A stretch of 64,000 bases of DNA from Scylla paramamosain. Lineage: Eukaryota; Arthropoda; Malacostraca; Decapoda; Portunidae. Location: contig NC_087158.1 of assembly GCF_035594125.1 (NCBI RefSeq), forward strand, positions 665,001-729,000, given 5' to 3'. Numbering within the stretch: position 1 is the stretch's first letter; every line of letters starts with the position of its first letter. The position numbers were made by a program, and so were the translations under genes. Of this stretch, positions 37,505 through 50,667 are shown one piece after another. The notes below the pieces were generated by a model that did no database searches, was not told the DNA's origin, and saw only the letters and a list, made by a program, of their open reading frames with translations.

Positions 37505-38673
37505 TCAGGTCTTCATGCCACAAATGATCTCCTGAAGGGTCTCTCTTTGTCCTTCCTTCACCAGCTGGATGACAAGAGCATGGAATTGTTCACTGCCACT
37601 CATAAAGTCCACCAGGTTGTGCATGGTGATCCCCAGCCTGTTGAAGGTTGTGTTTAGTAGTGAAGGAGAACCCATCTACCTAACATCTTGACATTTCGCA
37701 AGTTAACAATTAATTAACCACTCAATCACAAAAAACAACGGTCAATAAACTTAATATATCCAATGAAATGTAATAGGTTTGATGAAAACATTATGAAGTA
37801 CCAGGTTGCAAGGTCTAACTTGTCTAACATCCCATGTCTATTCATAAAAGTAGCAGCCCAAATTATTTCCTATCCAACAAAGGATTTCAATCCTGACCTC
37901 TTGGTTGTAAGCCAAGAGCAGCAACCACTACATCACTCACTATGCTACACCATAATAACAAATAAAGAAGCAATAAGTCACCCACCTGTGATCAGTGACA
38001 CGATCTTGGGGAAAGTTGTATGTCCTTATTTTTTCAGATCGTCCCTTTGCTCCAACCTTGAGGAAGAAGGTTATAAAGGACAAAAAATTACAAACTCAGA
38101 CTCCGAAAATGAAAATTTACCAGAGTTGTTCAGGTAATATATGAGGCATCTAGACTCAGAAGGGTTAAGCCACCAATTTGGCTATTTTCAGTTTTCAAGA
38201 GGATGGTGAAGGTGAATCCCTCCTGTGTGTTCTGGTAATAGTCATAACGATATCCAGTCTTCTTATCCCTCTACTGTAGTTGAATTTACTTTTATTACCA
38301 AGAAAATGTGGAGTACATACTCATGGCTCTCAGAGACAAACTGCCAATGCCAACAGTGAATGAGTGTGTGGTAAAGATGCACACCTTCCACCCACCAAAT
38401 CACTGCACTGCACTCAAGGCAACAAAGCAACCACATATACAAAGTTATGTCTACACCACCCTAAGGGTTGAACAGCTCTATTGCTCCTGTTTAATATTAA
38501 AAATTTGAGAAAAAATAGTAATCGATAAAATATTAACGGTACATTTTTTTTATTATCTTAACTATTTTGTGATTATGTTTTATTTATGAAAAATAATTAC
38601 ATTATGTACATGTACAATGTACCCTATGTTGTACATGTACATATATTTATATACTATGGATAACTTATCATTT

Positions 38674-38704
<31 letters not shown>

Positions 38705-40026
38705 TTTTATTTTTATTTATTTATTTATTTATTTTTATTTATTTATTTATTATTATTTTTTTTTTTTGTGGGATAGGGGGATTACATTAGACTGTACAAT
38801 TATATTGGTATATAATACATTGGTTTTTAATTATGTTCTGTGGAAGTAATTCATACATCAGCTTTAAGTGCAATGATCTCAAGACTATCATTTGGCAGCT
38901 TCACCCTTCTGACTTTAGGCACCTCATGTAAGAAGTCAATTTTCACAAACAAATGATGAAATATATCTATCAATTGGTCTTGAAAGTGAATGCAATTAAA
39001 TGACAGAAAACCTATTCTCAGTTAATCTTTCTGTGGCACTGTGATGAACTACTACCTGCAACTTCCGGCTTGAGTTGTACTTCTGAGTGTCTTGTTCAAG
39101 CTGTTGCTGATACAGGAGAGCTCGAAGCTTCCTCAAACACTGCTCTCTGTTCCGCTGCTGTGACCGCTCATTTTGGCTCTCCACTGCCAACCCTGAACAA
39201 TTTGTGTGCAGCTATACATATTTACATAAAACTTGATATGTTTTGGGCATTTCACAGAGTTAGATGAAGTTATGCACCCGATTTCTTTGCATTAAACATA
39301 TATATGAAGGTCATTTCTAGCAAACTTCACCTTCAACTAATATTTGAGCTAGTAGAGTCCAGGCTGACCTCTGAAAGTAGTCTTAGTGAGAACTGTACTC
39401 TTTTAGAAATACAAGCCAAGGGTCAACAGATGAAGCCTTACCTGTTGGGAGGTGAAGTATTCTTACGGCACTGTCTGTGGTGTTGACGTGCTGCCCACCT
39501 GCCCCACTGGCCCTCTTGGTCTCAATCTTCAGGTCCTTGTCTAACAACTGTATATCAATCTGCCAGACAGAGCCAACAGTTACTTGATGAATTATGAACC
39601 TGGAATTATCATCGGTTTTAGTGATATCTTGATTAGCAAAGGGGCCAATCACAAGGCTTTCTTAATGCATTTCTCTCTTGGTATAGCCTGACATAACTTT
39701 TCTTCTATTTCCTTTTTACTAGCACATATTTGACATCTCTCAATTGTCACATGTAGTCAAATACTGGTCTCTCTCTGATACAAGATGCTGATCCCAATAT
39801 CAAGGAAAGTCAGCATTACAAAATTTGAGATGGGAGAGACAGAGAGAGAAATTACTGTAGCATGCTGAATGAAGTGCATGGAGCCTGTGAAATCACAGAG
39901 ACAAACAATTTAGAGGCAACAAGACTGATTCTATAACAGACCCAACATTAGGTGTCCTCAACCTGCATACCTTCACAAGTATACAAGGTTTCCAGAAAAT
40001 ATAAAGGCAAGAAAAAACTAACTAAA

Positions 40027-40057
<31 letters not shown>

Positions 40058-42752
40058 GAAAATAAAAATCTATCTATCTATATAAAAAGCCAGCGATCTC
40101 TTACAGGATGGCCCAGATAAGGCACCAAACACTCATACACACTCACCAATCACAAAAATGTATATAAATAAATAAATAGATAAATAATGATGCACTGGTA
40201 TACTCTCTGCATGAGGATAGACCAGTTTCAGAAAATGCATAGATAGTTTGTGAACAGTTTTGCTAATGATTGTAGTAGCTCACCTCTGTGGGCTGAGGCA
40301 AGACAGCAACAGAGACAGTGGATGTGTGTATTCTGCCAGCCTTCTCTGTCTTGGGCACTCTCTGGACACGGTGGATGCCTCCCTCGTACTTGAGGCTGCT
40401 GTACACGCTGTCACCACTCAGCACAAGGGAGCCATGTCTCAGGCCACCTGTGGGTGTGCTTGTAAAGACTGTGTGCTGCTCACTGTAACTGATTGTATCT
40501 ACACAGTAAGAAGCTGATACCCCAACAAAGGAGTGATGGCCAAGACACCACATCACTCATCCACACACACAGGAGAAAAGATATCTCAGATTTAGATGCA
40601 AAAATTGAACATACAGGTGACAATTTCTGAACCATCTCAGTGGTAGAACCTTTTGATCCAATAACTTCCCTTACCCTCCATAAGATAGAAAATCCCAAGT
40701 TACTGAAAACTTTCTATATTAGAACTATATTAGAATTAGAATATTAGAATTAGGGCCAACTACTCCATATAGGGTGGCCCAAAGTACCATACAGTCACAC
40801 ATACATTATTCATGCTCTTAGCCCCAACAGTCCACTATGGAAAGGGAGTCACATGGCCTGCTGCACTACACCCCAGGAGCCCAGGCACCAGTGTATTAAA
40901 AAATAGTGTCTCAAAAATTTAACTTTACTTCACTGACTATATTTTTGCACTCTCCTACAAGGCAATAGTTGTTTCCTAGAGGAATGAAACCCTTATTAGT
41001 CTACACTCTCAAGACAGTAATGACAGTTTATCCTTCACTTCTCAATCACTATAATTTCTATGAAGCAAAACAAAATCCCAATCTATAAACATATAGAAAG
41101 TTTCTACATAGTGAAGTAAAGAAGGAGACATGTGTGGCTGACCTGGGTCATCCATCTCATTAACAAAGTATCCAGAATGAGGACTCACCAATGTCTGTTG
41201 TCTCATAGTCAGTCACTTCTTCCTCCCAGCCTCTGTGCAGTGCATAGGAGAGGTACATGTTGAACACCTCCTGGCAGAAAAGCATTGCCTCCTGCCCTCC
41301 CACTCCTGCACTCACCTCCACCACCACATTCCTGCCATCCATCACCTCCTCAGGGATAAGGGCAGAGAACACCTGTGGGTATACATGTATTTAAATGTGT
41401 ATGGAACCACTATATAGTTCAGCTTATGACTTTTTAACATAATAAAAAATCTTTAAATTTTGGGTTTGTTTCATATGCTGAGAATAAAATGCAAAGCTTA
41501 ATCTAATGATGAATATTATGCCAAGAGCTGTATCTTGTAATTCAATCCACTGTCCTTAATTGTTATCCACTTTCATCTTTCATTTTTCTACCTGTACATT
41601 CCTATATCACATCTCATCATTATAATCTCTCATTACAGCTTTCTTACTTCTTTAAACATCTGACCTTAAAATGTTAAAGAGATCTGCATCATTTGCTCTT
41701 ATTCATGAAATGATATTGTGCCACTGATTGTAACATCAAGACAAGCAGTAGCAGGCATATAATGCAAATGATACTCCCCTACCTCCTCCTGCAGGTCAAC
41801 AAGCTTCTCTTTAATCTCCTTCAGTTCTTCTCTGGCCATATCTTGCATCTCCTTGTCCCCTTCATTGTTCTCAGCCAAGACAGACAATTCCTTTATGTCT
41901 GACTGCAGTCTATCAACCTGCAAATAAAAGTAGTAAACTGCAGTAGTGATATGGTAATGCATTACAGTAAAATCAAATAATACAGCTTACTACAGTGCAA
42001 AGTTAATAGAATACATTCAATTGTAATATTTCATACATCAATGTAATGAATCATTTAGTAAAATATGAGTCTCTATTGGTGTTAGGATATAGGTATTGGC
42101 AAACTTTCATGAATGATTTTTAGTGTTCATGATTCACAAAGGGGGAATTGACCAGAGAGGACACAGTGAATCAACAAGATATGCTTACTCTTCTCACTCC
42201 TCAGTCCTGATAGAGTCTTGCTGCTTCAAGTTAAATGTCAGAGGTGAAACTGAGCAAGACTGTAGACAATAATTCTAACCTGAGCATAAATGCCTTGAAT
42301 GTACCTCTGCCTGACACTCCCTAGTCCTCTCCCTGCAGCTCACCTGGCCTTACCTGGTCCAGTAGCATCATGAGGGATGCCTGGCTGTGAGCCGCCTGTA
42401 CACTGGTGTCACTCTCCCCACGCAGTGCTGCCTCATTGTCCTCCCTCAGCTTCTTCAGGTATTGTTGCACCTTGACATCTTCCAGAGACAGAGTGGTGGA
42501 ATTCTCAAGCTTACTGGACTTGCTTATCCCTCGTTGGGCTTTGTAGTTACTAATAAGGTAAGTGTGTTCATTTCTCCAAAGTAAAGGTGTTCGGTGAGGA
42601 TGTGCTAAAGCCCCATAAGTATTTCTGCTGATGTACAGCTTATTCATGATCCTCTGGGGTTGAGTTGCCACATGTCTACAAGTGAGAGGGAACTCTCTCA
42701 AGTAAAGAAAATGTGCTTTGGTTTGACAACCAATTCTTAAGATTTGTCTCAT
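37505..42752 (-). CDS. MTRF1L: Mitochondrial translational release factor 1-like
   Basis: MTRF1L (mtRF1a) recognises UAA/UAG on the mitoribosome and releases the peptide. Eight coding exons join in phase: 42354-42752, 41783-41917, 41189-41372, 40284-40447, 39442-39559, 39056-39192, 37986-38056 and 37505-37637, giving 446 aa (human 380; the excess is N-terminal). The protein begins [20 protein letters not shown], basic and acid-poor, fitting a mitochondrial presequence. Codon-recognition motif PKT is at 271-273 ([18 protein letters not shown]), the same as human MTRF1L. The catalytic GGQ is at 315-317 ([18 protein letters not shown]). The tail [20 protein letters not shown] and [12 protein letters not shown] is typical of RF1. 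The coding start follows a splice acceptor (TTTTCAG, 42762-42768), so a 5' UTR exon ending at 43031 is inferred. The start shown is the first ATG in frame. Confidence 0.94.
38665..38768. repeat. (TTTA)n tract in the MTRF1L intron
   Basis: About 20 TTTA units with one longer T run. A GTACATGTACA palindrome repeat lies just before it (38606-38642). Confidence 0.95.
39890..40260. other. MTRF1L intron with AAAT repeats
   Basis: AAATAAATAAAT stretches at 40027-40062 and 40160-40190. No other feature seen. Confidence 0.6.
40766..40862 (-). repeat. Dispersed repeat related to 35310-35472
   Basis: ATATAGGGTGGCCCAAAGTA, CATACATTATTCATGCTCTT and AGCCCCAACAG correspond in reverse to the tandem unit in GOT1 intron 6. 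Confidence 0.6.
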
Positions 42753-43030
42753 AGTCTTGACCTGAAAAAAAAAAGAAAGATACACATAATGTAATACATT
42801 AGGTCACATCATTATGGAATTATGAATGTAAGAACACTTTATTATAAAATGCATCACACAGGAGCACATGGAAAGATGATATCAAACACTGCACCTGATA
42901 TAGGAGGAGGAGAGTGCCAAACAAGGTTACAGGAGATAGAGGGAAGGAGGGAGGGATTACCAACTGTAATATTAAGTAACTTTGTAGGTAATTACAAGTA
43001 GTAATAGGATAGCAGATGAGTAACATTTAC

Positions 43031-43650
43031 CTTTAGCTATATTTTCTTGTCTTGGGAATTTGATGGGGCCGTGCGGGTTGTGATGCTGCAGCCTCGTTAT
43101 ATTTCCTCTTGATAGGTTGAAGGAAGCACAGGTCACCCGGCTAGCCGTGCACAGCTTCTTGTTTGTTACACTTTGTATCACTTCTTACCTCACTCCCCTA
43201 TGTCTTCCTGACGATTCCTGCTACTTTTCTATCTAACTTTTGCATATGTACGCTGCAGTGGTTACATTGTTATGAAATCCAAGAGAGGCGAGCCGTTGCA
43301 AGGACAGCCGAGGTGGAGATACCCGCTCGCCGCCCGCTGTCGCCGCCTGGATGTAAACACGATCAGCTGGTGAGGTCCCCGAGTCCCCGTCACTCACTCC
43401 TCGCCTCCCCAGCCGTCACCTGCGCCCCCGCCACGCCACGTGAGGCCACCCCAGGCTACTGAGGTGATAGGAGGGTATTTAAGTATTATCTGTTTCTTCG
43501 GAACGCCATTGTAGGTCAAATAGGGACCGTAAATACACGAGTTACCGCGACGTCAGAGAAGTGGCCGAACGTTTGGTCCGCCAGAGTGAGAGGCGTGTGC
43601 TGCGTGCAGAGCGAGATTGAGGGTAAAGGTGGGAGGGAAGGGCGGGATTG
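43031..43650. promoter_or_regulatory. Shared promoter region of MTRF1L (-) and SLC4A1AP (+)
   Basis: The MTRF1L 5' UTR exon ends at 43031 with donor CTAAAG|GTAAATG. To its right, 43280-43640 is GC- and CpG-rich (GCCCGCTGTCGCCGCC, CGCCCCCGCCACGCCACG), unlike the surroundings. SLC4A1AP needs an upstream non-coding exon because its ATG exon starts with a splice acceptor at 44593; this region is the obvious source. If MTRF1L transcripts begin beyond 43181, they carry an upstream ATG whose frame overlaps the true start. Confidence 0.55.
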
Positions 43651-43789
43651 GGGTCAGGAAAAGGGACAGGATTTGTTTTTATATTAGGAAGGTAATGAAT
43701 GTACTTGTATTTGTGTTTCTTATTTATCTGGCCCCACTTCCGCCGAAGCGCTCTGCAGGACCTACATATTTTAATTAATTAAATTTTCA

Positions 43790-44105
43790 ATATCGATCAC
43801 AACTTATATGACATGTTAATTGTTAATGTTTCCATGTCATAGCAGTCAGAGAACATAAATGTTTTTAGTTTTCTTAAATTTGGAGAGATCCTTTGTTTTC
43901 TATTGTCAGGAGGGAGCTTATTGTACAGTCTTGGGGCTGCAGAACTGAAAGCACGCAATCCAGTGTTTGAAGAGTACCGTGGTTCGTGAAGTGTGATTCC
44001 AGAAGAGGCTCGGCGAGTGTTAATGCCCTCACCTGGCTGTATTTTGTGTAATAATTCTTTCAAATATGGTGGATGACCAGTAATCAAAGCTTGGTGTGTC
44101 AAAAC
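43790..44105 (-). mobile_element. Non-LTR polyprotein C-terminal fragment
   Basis: A 101-codon frame contains YLKELLHKIQPGEGINTRRA, LRAFSSAAPRLYNKLPPDNR and SPNLRKLKTFMF, the pattern RxFSxxAPxLWNxLP...LKxxLF found at the end of CR1/L2-type ORF2 proteins. This family differs from A, B and C. It lies in SLC4A1AP intron 1. Confidence 0.75.
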
Positions 44106-44593
44106 ACATAACTGAAATACTGTCCTGTGTCAGTAATAGAACTATTAACTGTCTGATTATATGAGATTATTCAACTCTTGGTAAAGTTGTAGTTTCATGC
44201 AGTACTTCTATCTTTCTCTATCTTTCCCACAATGCATAGCAAGCTTGGAGCCCTGCCAGGAAAGCAGGAATTTGGTGTTGGAAACGCTGGGTCCACAAGT
44301 CACTTGCATAAGCAGTAGAAAATTGTTTAGGTTTGTTTACATCAGAATTTGTCTAACTTGGTACAGCCTTTGTTTTCTCTTTGTTAAAAGTTCATGGTTG
44401 GGTTGCATTGCACACGTGTTGTTCATGCCGCAGAGAAGCTGTTCCAAGTGAACATGCCTCGTGTCACACCAGATTTTAGAATTCCATGTAAAGGATTCTC
44501 AGCTTGCTGTTTAGTGGAAGAATCATCAGTAAGATAAGCTTATGATTTATTTTAAAATATGTGTTTTTGCTACTGTGACATTTTTTCTACAGG
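44106..44593. other. SLC4A1AP 5' intron, end of
   Basis: No exon recognised. The region ends in TTTTTTCTACAG, the acceptor of the ATG-bearing exon. Confidence 0.6.
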
Positions 44594-44600
44594 GTGTACA

Positions 44601-47058
44601 ATGGTTGGCCTCATGATGGAGAGCCAGAGTGAAGAGACCACCAAGCCTTCGTCAACCACAAGTGATGCAACACAGCAAGACCAAGTCACAGTGAAGCAAG
44701 AGGAGGAGGAAGTCTTCAAAAAGCCACTGTTGCCTGGCAAAGCTGAAAAAGTCTCCAGTAAGCGTGAGGGAACGAATGCTGCTGCATCCAAGCTGGCCTT
44801 CAAGATGGAGCAAGAGAGGGAAGATAGTGATGTAATCTTTAAGAAGCCTGTCTTGCCTGCCAGGAGACAAGACACCAAGGTAGAGGAAGAGGAGGATGTA
44901 ATTTTCAAGAAACCAATCTCACCTGTCAAGACTCAGAGACAGGACATCAAATATGAGGAAGAGGAGGACATATTCTTTAAGAAACCTGTTTCTTTTAGTA
45001 AGCCACAAAAGCAAACCTCCAAGACAGAGGAAGATGAGGATGCAGTGTTTAGAAAGCCTGTCTTCATCAGCAAGGCACAGAGACTGGCTGGCAAAGCAGA
45101 TGGGCAGCAGAAAGAGGACAGTGATCAAGTTTCATCCTCAATCACAAAATCATCGGCATCCTTCAAGTCTCCTGCCCAGAGCTTGGTAGAGAAGTCTGCT
45201 GCCGTCCCATACAAGGTTGGTTGGTGCCTGCCAGGGACATGTTGGGTGCATGCACTTGCTGCTGTGCTATGTATGAAATATGAGCTAGTTTTGTGTCAGC
45301 CAGTTTCCATGCTCAGCTGAATCTGGCTAATCTGGGAACTTCATGGATGTTCCCTGTCCACATCATCTCTACCTCCAGTACATTTTGTTTTTTTAGAACA
45401 TGTATTTTTAAAAGTGAATTATTTTATCTTAGTTTTAAGCATATCATTTCTTTTTTCTAATTTTAATTTTTTTTTCTGATATTCCTCCAAGAGGTATTAT
45501 CTCTCCTTATTCCTGTCACCTTTCAGAAGCAAATAGTGTAATGAGATCTATTCCTTGTCTCCTTTCATTCAGTTCTGGCAGTTTTAACTTAACATCTTTT
45601 ATATAACAACTCAAAGGTTTGGTTGCAGTGTAGTCTCTGCTTCTCATACCTGCCCTGCATCTCAGCCTGAGTAGGAGAGCTGTATGTTATGCGGGGATGG
45701 GCAGACACCTTATCCCTCAGTATTGGTCATGATGAAAATTAAAAAAAAGCTGATGATAATAGGAGCAGGAAAAGAAGAGTAGTGATGATGATGGTTAACC
45801 CTTTCACTGCATTATAAAACAATTAACAGCAACAGAAATAATGCATGAAATCTTTGTAGGCATCTGTGAGAAAGAAGGGGATGAAAAGGAATAGATTTTG
45901 CATTTTCTACCCAGTTTAAAGATTGGAGGTGGCTGTAGGATAAGTAAAGAAACTTCAAAGTGATTAGTAATTAAGGAAATATGTACCAGATAGCAGTCAG
46001 AGGGTTAAGATGGTATTGGTAATGGTGTGACAGGAGCCCAAGTGGAGTGGAGTGCCCCGGGATGGCTACAGCTTTGAGGTGCTGAAGGGTGGCGTCATCG
46101 TGGAGGTGGTCCCCCTCAACCGTCCCTTCTTAGTCATCGGCAGGCAGTCCCAGTGTGACCTGGTGTTGGAACACCCCTCCCTCTCAAGGTAAACCCTTCA
46201 CCTGCCATCCTGCTGCCCTGCCTTCCCATCTGCCTGCCTTATTTTTTATATTCTGTTTATTTTCTTAAGCTCCAAGTTGTGCAACTGATTCCCTTAAAGT
46301 AAGGGCAGGAGTACTTTCTCTTCTCCGTCAAGGGCCAAGGAACTAAGAGAGTGGTGTGAATGTGGAAGTTGTGTGCCTTGTCTTTGTTATCCTCCTTTTT
46401 GGGGGAGGCAACCTTGATAATATGTGTATATATGTATGTATGTACTTTCTTTGCTTATATTCCGTTTATAAATGCTTTATTTCCTGGAGTGCGTATGGAA
46501 AAAGTCAAACAGTTTTGCTTAGTTCATAATGTATTTGAAAGGTCACTTCAATTTATAATTACAAGTTATTCATCTTTGTGATTTACTATTCTTTATGGCT
46601 GAATTGTAACATGACAGTAACTTCTCCCTGTATTGTAAAATTTAGTTTAAGACATACATAAAAGACATGGTGATCACTGGTCTTGAAGCTTGGGTTAGGG
46701 GAAGATTAAATCTATAACATCTTTTCCTCTCAATTGTTGCTTGGCTGTGCCTCTACCCAGATTCCACTGCATCATCCAGTACCGAGCAGTGGGGGAGGAG
46801 GGGACACCTGTTGGCTTCTATGTGTATGACCTAGGCAGCACCCATGGCTCCTTCCACAACAAGCACCGCATGAAGCCCCAGACTTACTACCGCCTCAGGG
46901 TGGGACACATGCTTAAGCTGGCGGGCAGCACTCGCACCCTCGTACTGCAGGTAACTGACCTTCCTCTCTGCTGCAACTGGGTGTGGACCTGAGTGTGGAT
47001 GGTGATGTGTGAGGAGGCTGGTCTACATACACTTGTGGTTGGGACTTGATGTGGACCT

Positions 47059-47094
<36 letters not shown>

Positions 47095-48018
47095 AATCAT
47101 TTCTGGATTTTTAGTTTATAATCTTTATCTCTTTCACTAGTATTTGACACATCTTTCTTTAATCACTCTACTTTGAGATATCTGTTCTTGTTCTACAACC
47201 ACTTCCAAACATTCTACCAGCTAGGAACTACAAAATCTATTCTTTTTATCCCTTCTTTCTTGTAGATGCTTATAAAGATTCCATACTTTGTATTTAGTGC
47301 TGTGAATTGTTGCATATTGCTATGGAATGTTTAATCAGATTTTAGGCTCCCACAGAAAGGGTCAGAAATGTTTGCATATTTTTATTATCATGGAGTAGCA
47401 TGAGAGCAACATGTATGCTTGTCACATAGCACATTTTTGATATCTACTTACTATGACTTTGTTATTTAATCTGTCTTACCAGCCAGCTAACTAATCAGTA
47501 CACTAGTCACTCAGTCAAGTAGCAAATAGACTTACCTACTTGGCTGGCTTGTGTGCCAGTCCAGCAGTCACTCAATCATTCTTGCATTTGAGGATGGTTT
47601 CAAGATGCTTCTCAGATTTGGATAATCCTTTTTTTCCATACTCTGTAAGGACTGGCACTATCAGTAGGCCTTTTTATATAACTTTTGTTGCCATCTTAGG
47701 CCAGAGCCCTCTTAAAAAAAAAAAGTGGATGAAAAAAAAATGAACTCAGTTACATGTCAGTGAAGTAAACAGTGACGTGCCTTTCAGGGTCCCGAGGAAG
47801 ATCAAGATCCAGAGTCTGAACTGAGTGTGTCTGAGCTGATGGCCTTGGCTGCTGAGAGGAAAAAGAAACTGGAGAAGCTGGAGGAGGGAGAGGATGAAGG
47901 CGAGATAGAGGGAGGAAAGAAACAGAAGAGGAAAGAGGGAGAGGACAGTAAGAAGACTGGAGAGGAAGATGACACTGGTATAAATTGGGGCATGAGTAAG
48001 TATTGTTGGATTGTTACA

Positions 48019-48059
<41 letters not shown>

Positions 48060-50631
48060 GAAGTAAGAGTATAGCAGGAATCATGTTTGAAGACACTTTT
48101 TTGTAATTTTGAATATTCCTTTTGGATAATTCTTTTTGGGACTGGCATCTTCAGTAGCCCTTTTTTTCATTGTTGTTTAGTTGCCTTTGGCTAGAACCCC
48201 TCTTACACTTGAAGAAAAGTAGCTTTAAAGAATTTCTAAGTGTAGACCTTCACTTGAGTACCATCAGGTGACAAAAGCCATCACTTAAAAGCAAAGGAAC
48301 CACTCTCAAAACAAGTAAAAGGAACTGTCTTGCAAAGCTATGAAGACATCTCAGATTTTTATCATTCATAGGAGAGGATGCTGAGGAAGAAGAAGAGGAG
48401 GAGGAGGGGGAGGATGATGAAGGGAGGAAGAATCCTTTTGCCTCTGCCAGTGAGGAGCTTCACCTGGATGACCCCAAGAAGACTCTGAGAGGCTGGTTTG
48501 AACGACACGGCTATGACCCGCCCAGCTACACCCTTGAGGAGATCTCCCCTGGGTGCTGCAGGTGTTCAGTGGAGTAAGTAGTGATGCTGTGAGGTGATGC
48601 TGGTGACAGTGGTTCTCTCGTGAGGTGTGAGTTCAGGGTTTGGAATCTTCTCCCAGGAATACACGGACTCCCAGTGATAGAAAACAAGGGAAGTTACAAG
48701 AATCCATCAAACCTACACATGGCACTCCCTGTATGAAACATATCTATATATTTCCACCTATCACCTTCATCCATTCATTTGTCTAATTTTCATTTAAAGC
48801 CCTTTAATGACTCAGCACTGACAACCTGATTACTGAGTCCATTCCATTCATTTACTATATTTGAGAACCAATTCTTTCCTATCCCTTTTTTAAATCTAAC
48901 TTTTCAAACTTGAACCCATTATTTCTTGTTCTATCCTGATAACTGATCCTGAGAATTTTGCTTATGTCACCCTTGTTATATCCCCTATACCACTTAAAGA
49001 CTTGGTTACATATTATTAGGTTACATATTTTTGAAGTCACAGAAACACGTTGGTGATGCCCCGCCCTGGAGCATCATGGAAGCACTGAGGGATGAAGAGG
49101 TGTGAGAGGCTTTCACCATGGATTAAATCCCTCAGGATGTTCACTTGCCTCCAGGATATCCCTTCAGAATCCCCATGTTTCACTATTGATGGTATTAATT
49201 AATTCCTTCAACATGCTCATCTCTTCCACCTCCTTTGAATGTACTTGATCATCCACGTCACTCTTGCTTTTCCTTGCCTTTTGCCCTTTTATCTTCCCCA
49301 TGGTGCTCTATATCCCTTGAAATCTAGCATATTTAACTTATGGTTTTTATCATTCAATCACTCATTCACTCACTCTCACTCATTTGAATCTGATACTTTA
49401 CTAATTAGGTGTAGATGATTGCCAAGACCCTGGTGGATTTTAGTTTATCCTGTCAGTACTATACATTCTTCAGTATAAGGTAAATATATACACTCATACA
49501 TTCAAGATGGAATCTCAACAATACAAGCTCTGTGTCTATGTGGTTCTTGATAGAGTAGATGGTGGCTGTAATTTTAATAAGATTCATTGAAACACCATGG
49601 CAAGTGTTTGAGGAAGGAACCTCTGCTTGCAGTTGTCACACAGATGAGTAGGGCACAAGTGTTGCCAGGCTAAAGCTATGCTGGTGTTTCAGGCTACCAG
49701 TGGAGGCTCCAGGCAAGGCACAAGTGGTGGTGTCTGTGGAGCACCGTGGCCGCAGGAAGGAGGCTGTGGTGCAGTGTGCCATGGAGGCCTGCAGGACGCT
49801 GGACCGCAGAAATCTACTCCGGCAAGCCAAGTATGGTAAGGATGAAGGTTTTCACTTGACCAGTACATACAAATACATATTGATGTGCAATATTACAGTG
49901 GCTGGAAAAGAAAGCTGCGCCTCAGGATATGAGAAAAATCAACTCATACAGAAATATTTTATTCATCTTGCATCCTCATCAACTTGTTGGTGAGAGGAAG
50001 TCAGCCAGATCACACCGGTGTTGTCAGCATAGCAGGCCCTGAATGTCTGCTTTATTCTTCATTCTCTTGGTGTTACGTTGTTGAGGTAGTTCCTCCACAA
50101 AATTATTTCCCAGACATTAGCAGTAAATTTGAAAAGGTTAAATTTGATATTCTCACTGCTAAGCATCTCAGTGACATTTTGTGGCTGTAGTCTTGAGTGT
50201 CATGTACGTGTTCTTCACCAGAGGGTCACCAACATAAAAAGCGTGACTGGGCTGAGAATGATTACTATGACTCGGATGAAGATGACTTCCTGGACCGCAC
50301 AGGTGACATCCAGCGGCGGCGCCTCAAGCGGATGAAGGCAACGCAGGCAGCAGGCAAGGATGGGGATGCAGAGACTTATGACTCACTGGTGAGGTCACTT
50401 TGATGGTGGTGGTGTGTGCTTGTGTGATGGTGGGGAACCTGGGAGGTGTGCAGGTGAAGTAGGAAAGCATCGGGTCCACCAGAAGTGTTGCTGAAAAAAG
50501 TGATTGCATGCTGACTGTAGAAGGATCGAATTATTGACAAAAATAAGCATTGCAGACAGTCTAGTCAAGACACTTATCCTCCACATTTGATGATCCTTTG
50601 ACCTTTCTTTTGGTACTGGTACTTTCAGTGG

Positions 50632-50667
<36 letters not shown>

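Noticed and set aside
37418..37657. 79-codon plus-strand frame
   Set aside because: It is antisense to the last coding exon of MTRF1L, whose minus-strand reading is clearly conserved.
44570..45128. Ser/Leu-rich minus-strand frames
   Set aside because: They are antisense to kanadaptin exon 1 and caused by its Lys/Glu-rich codons.
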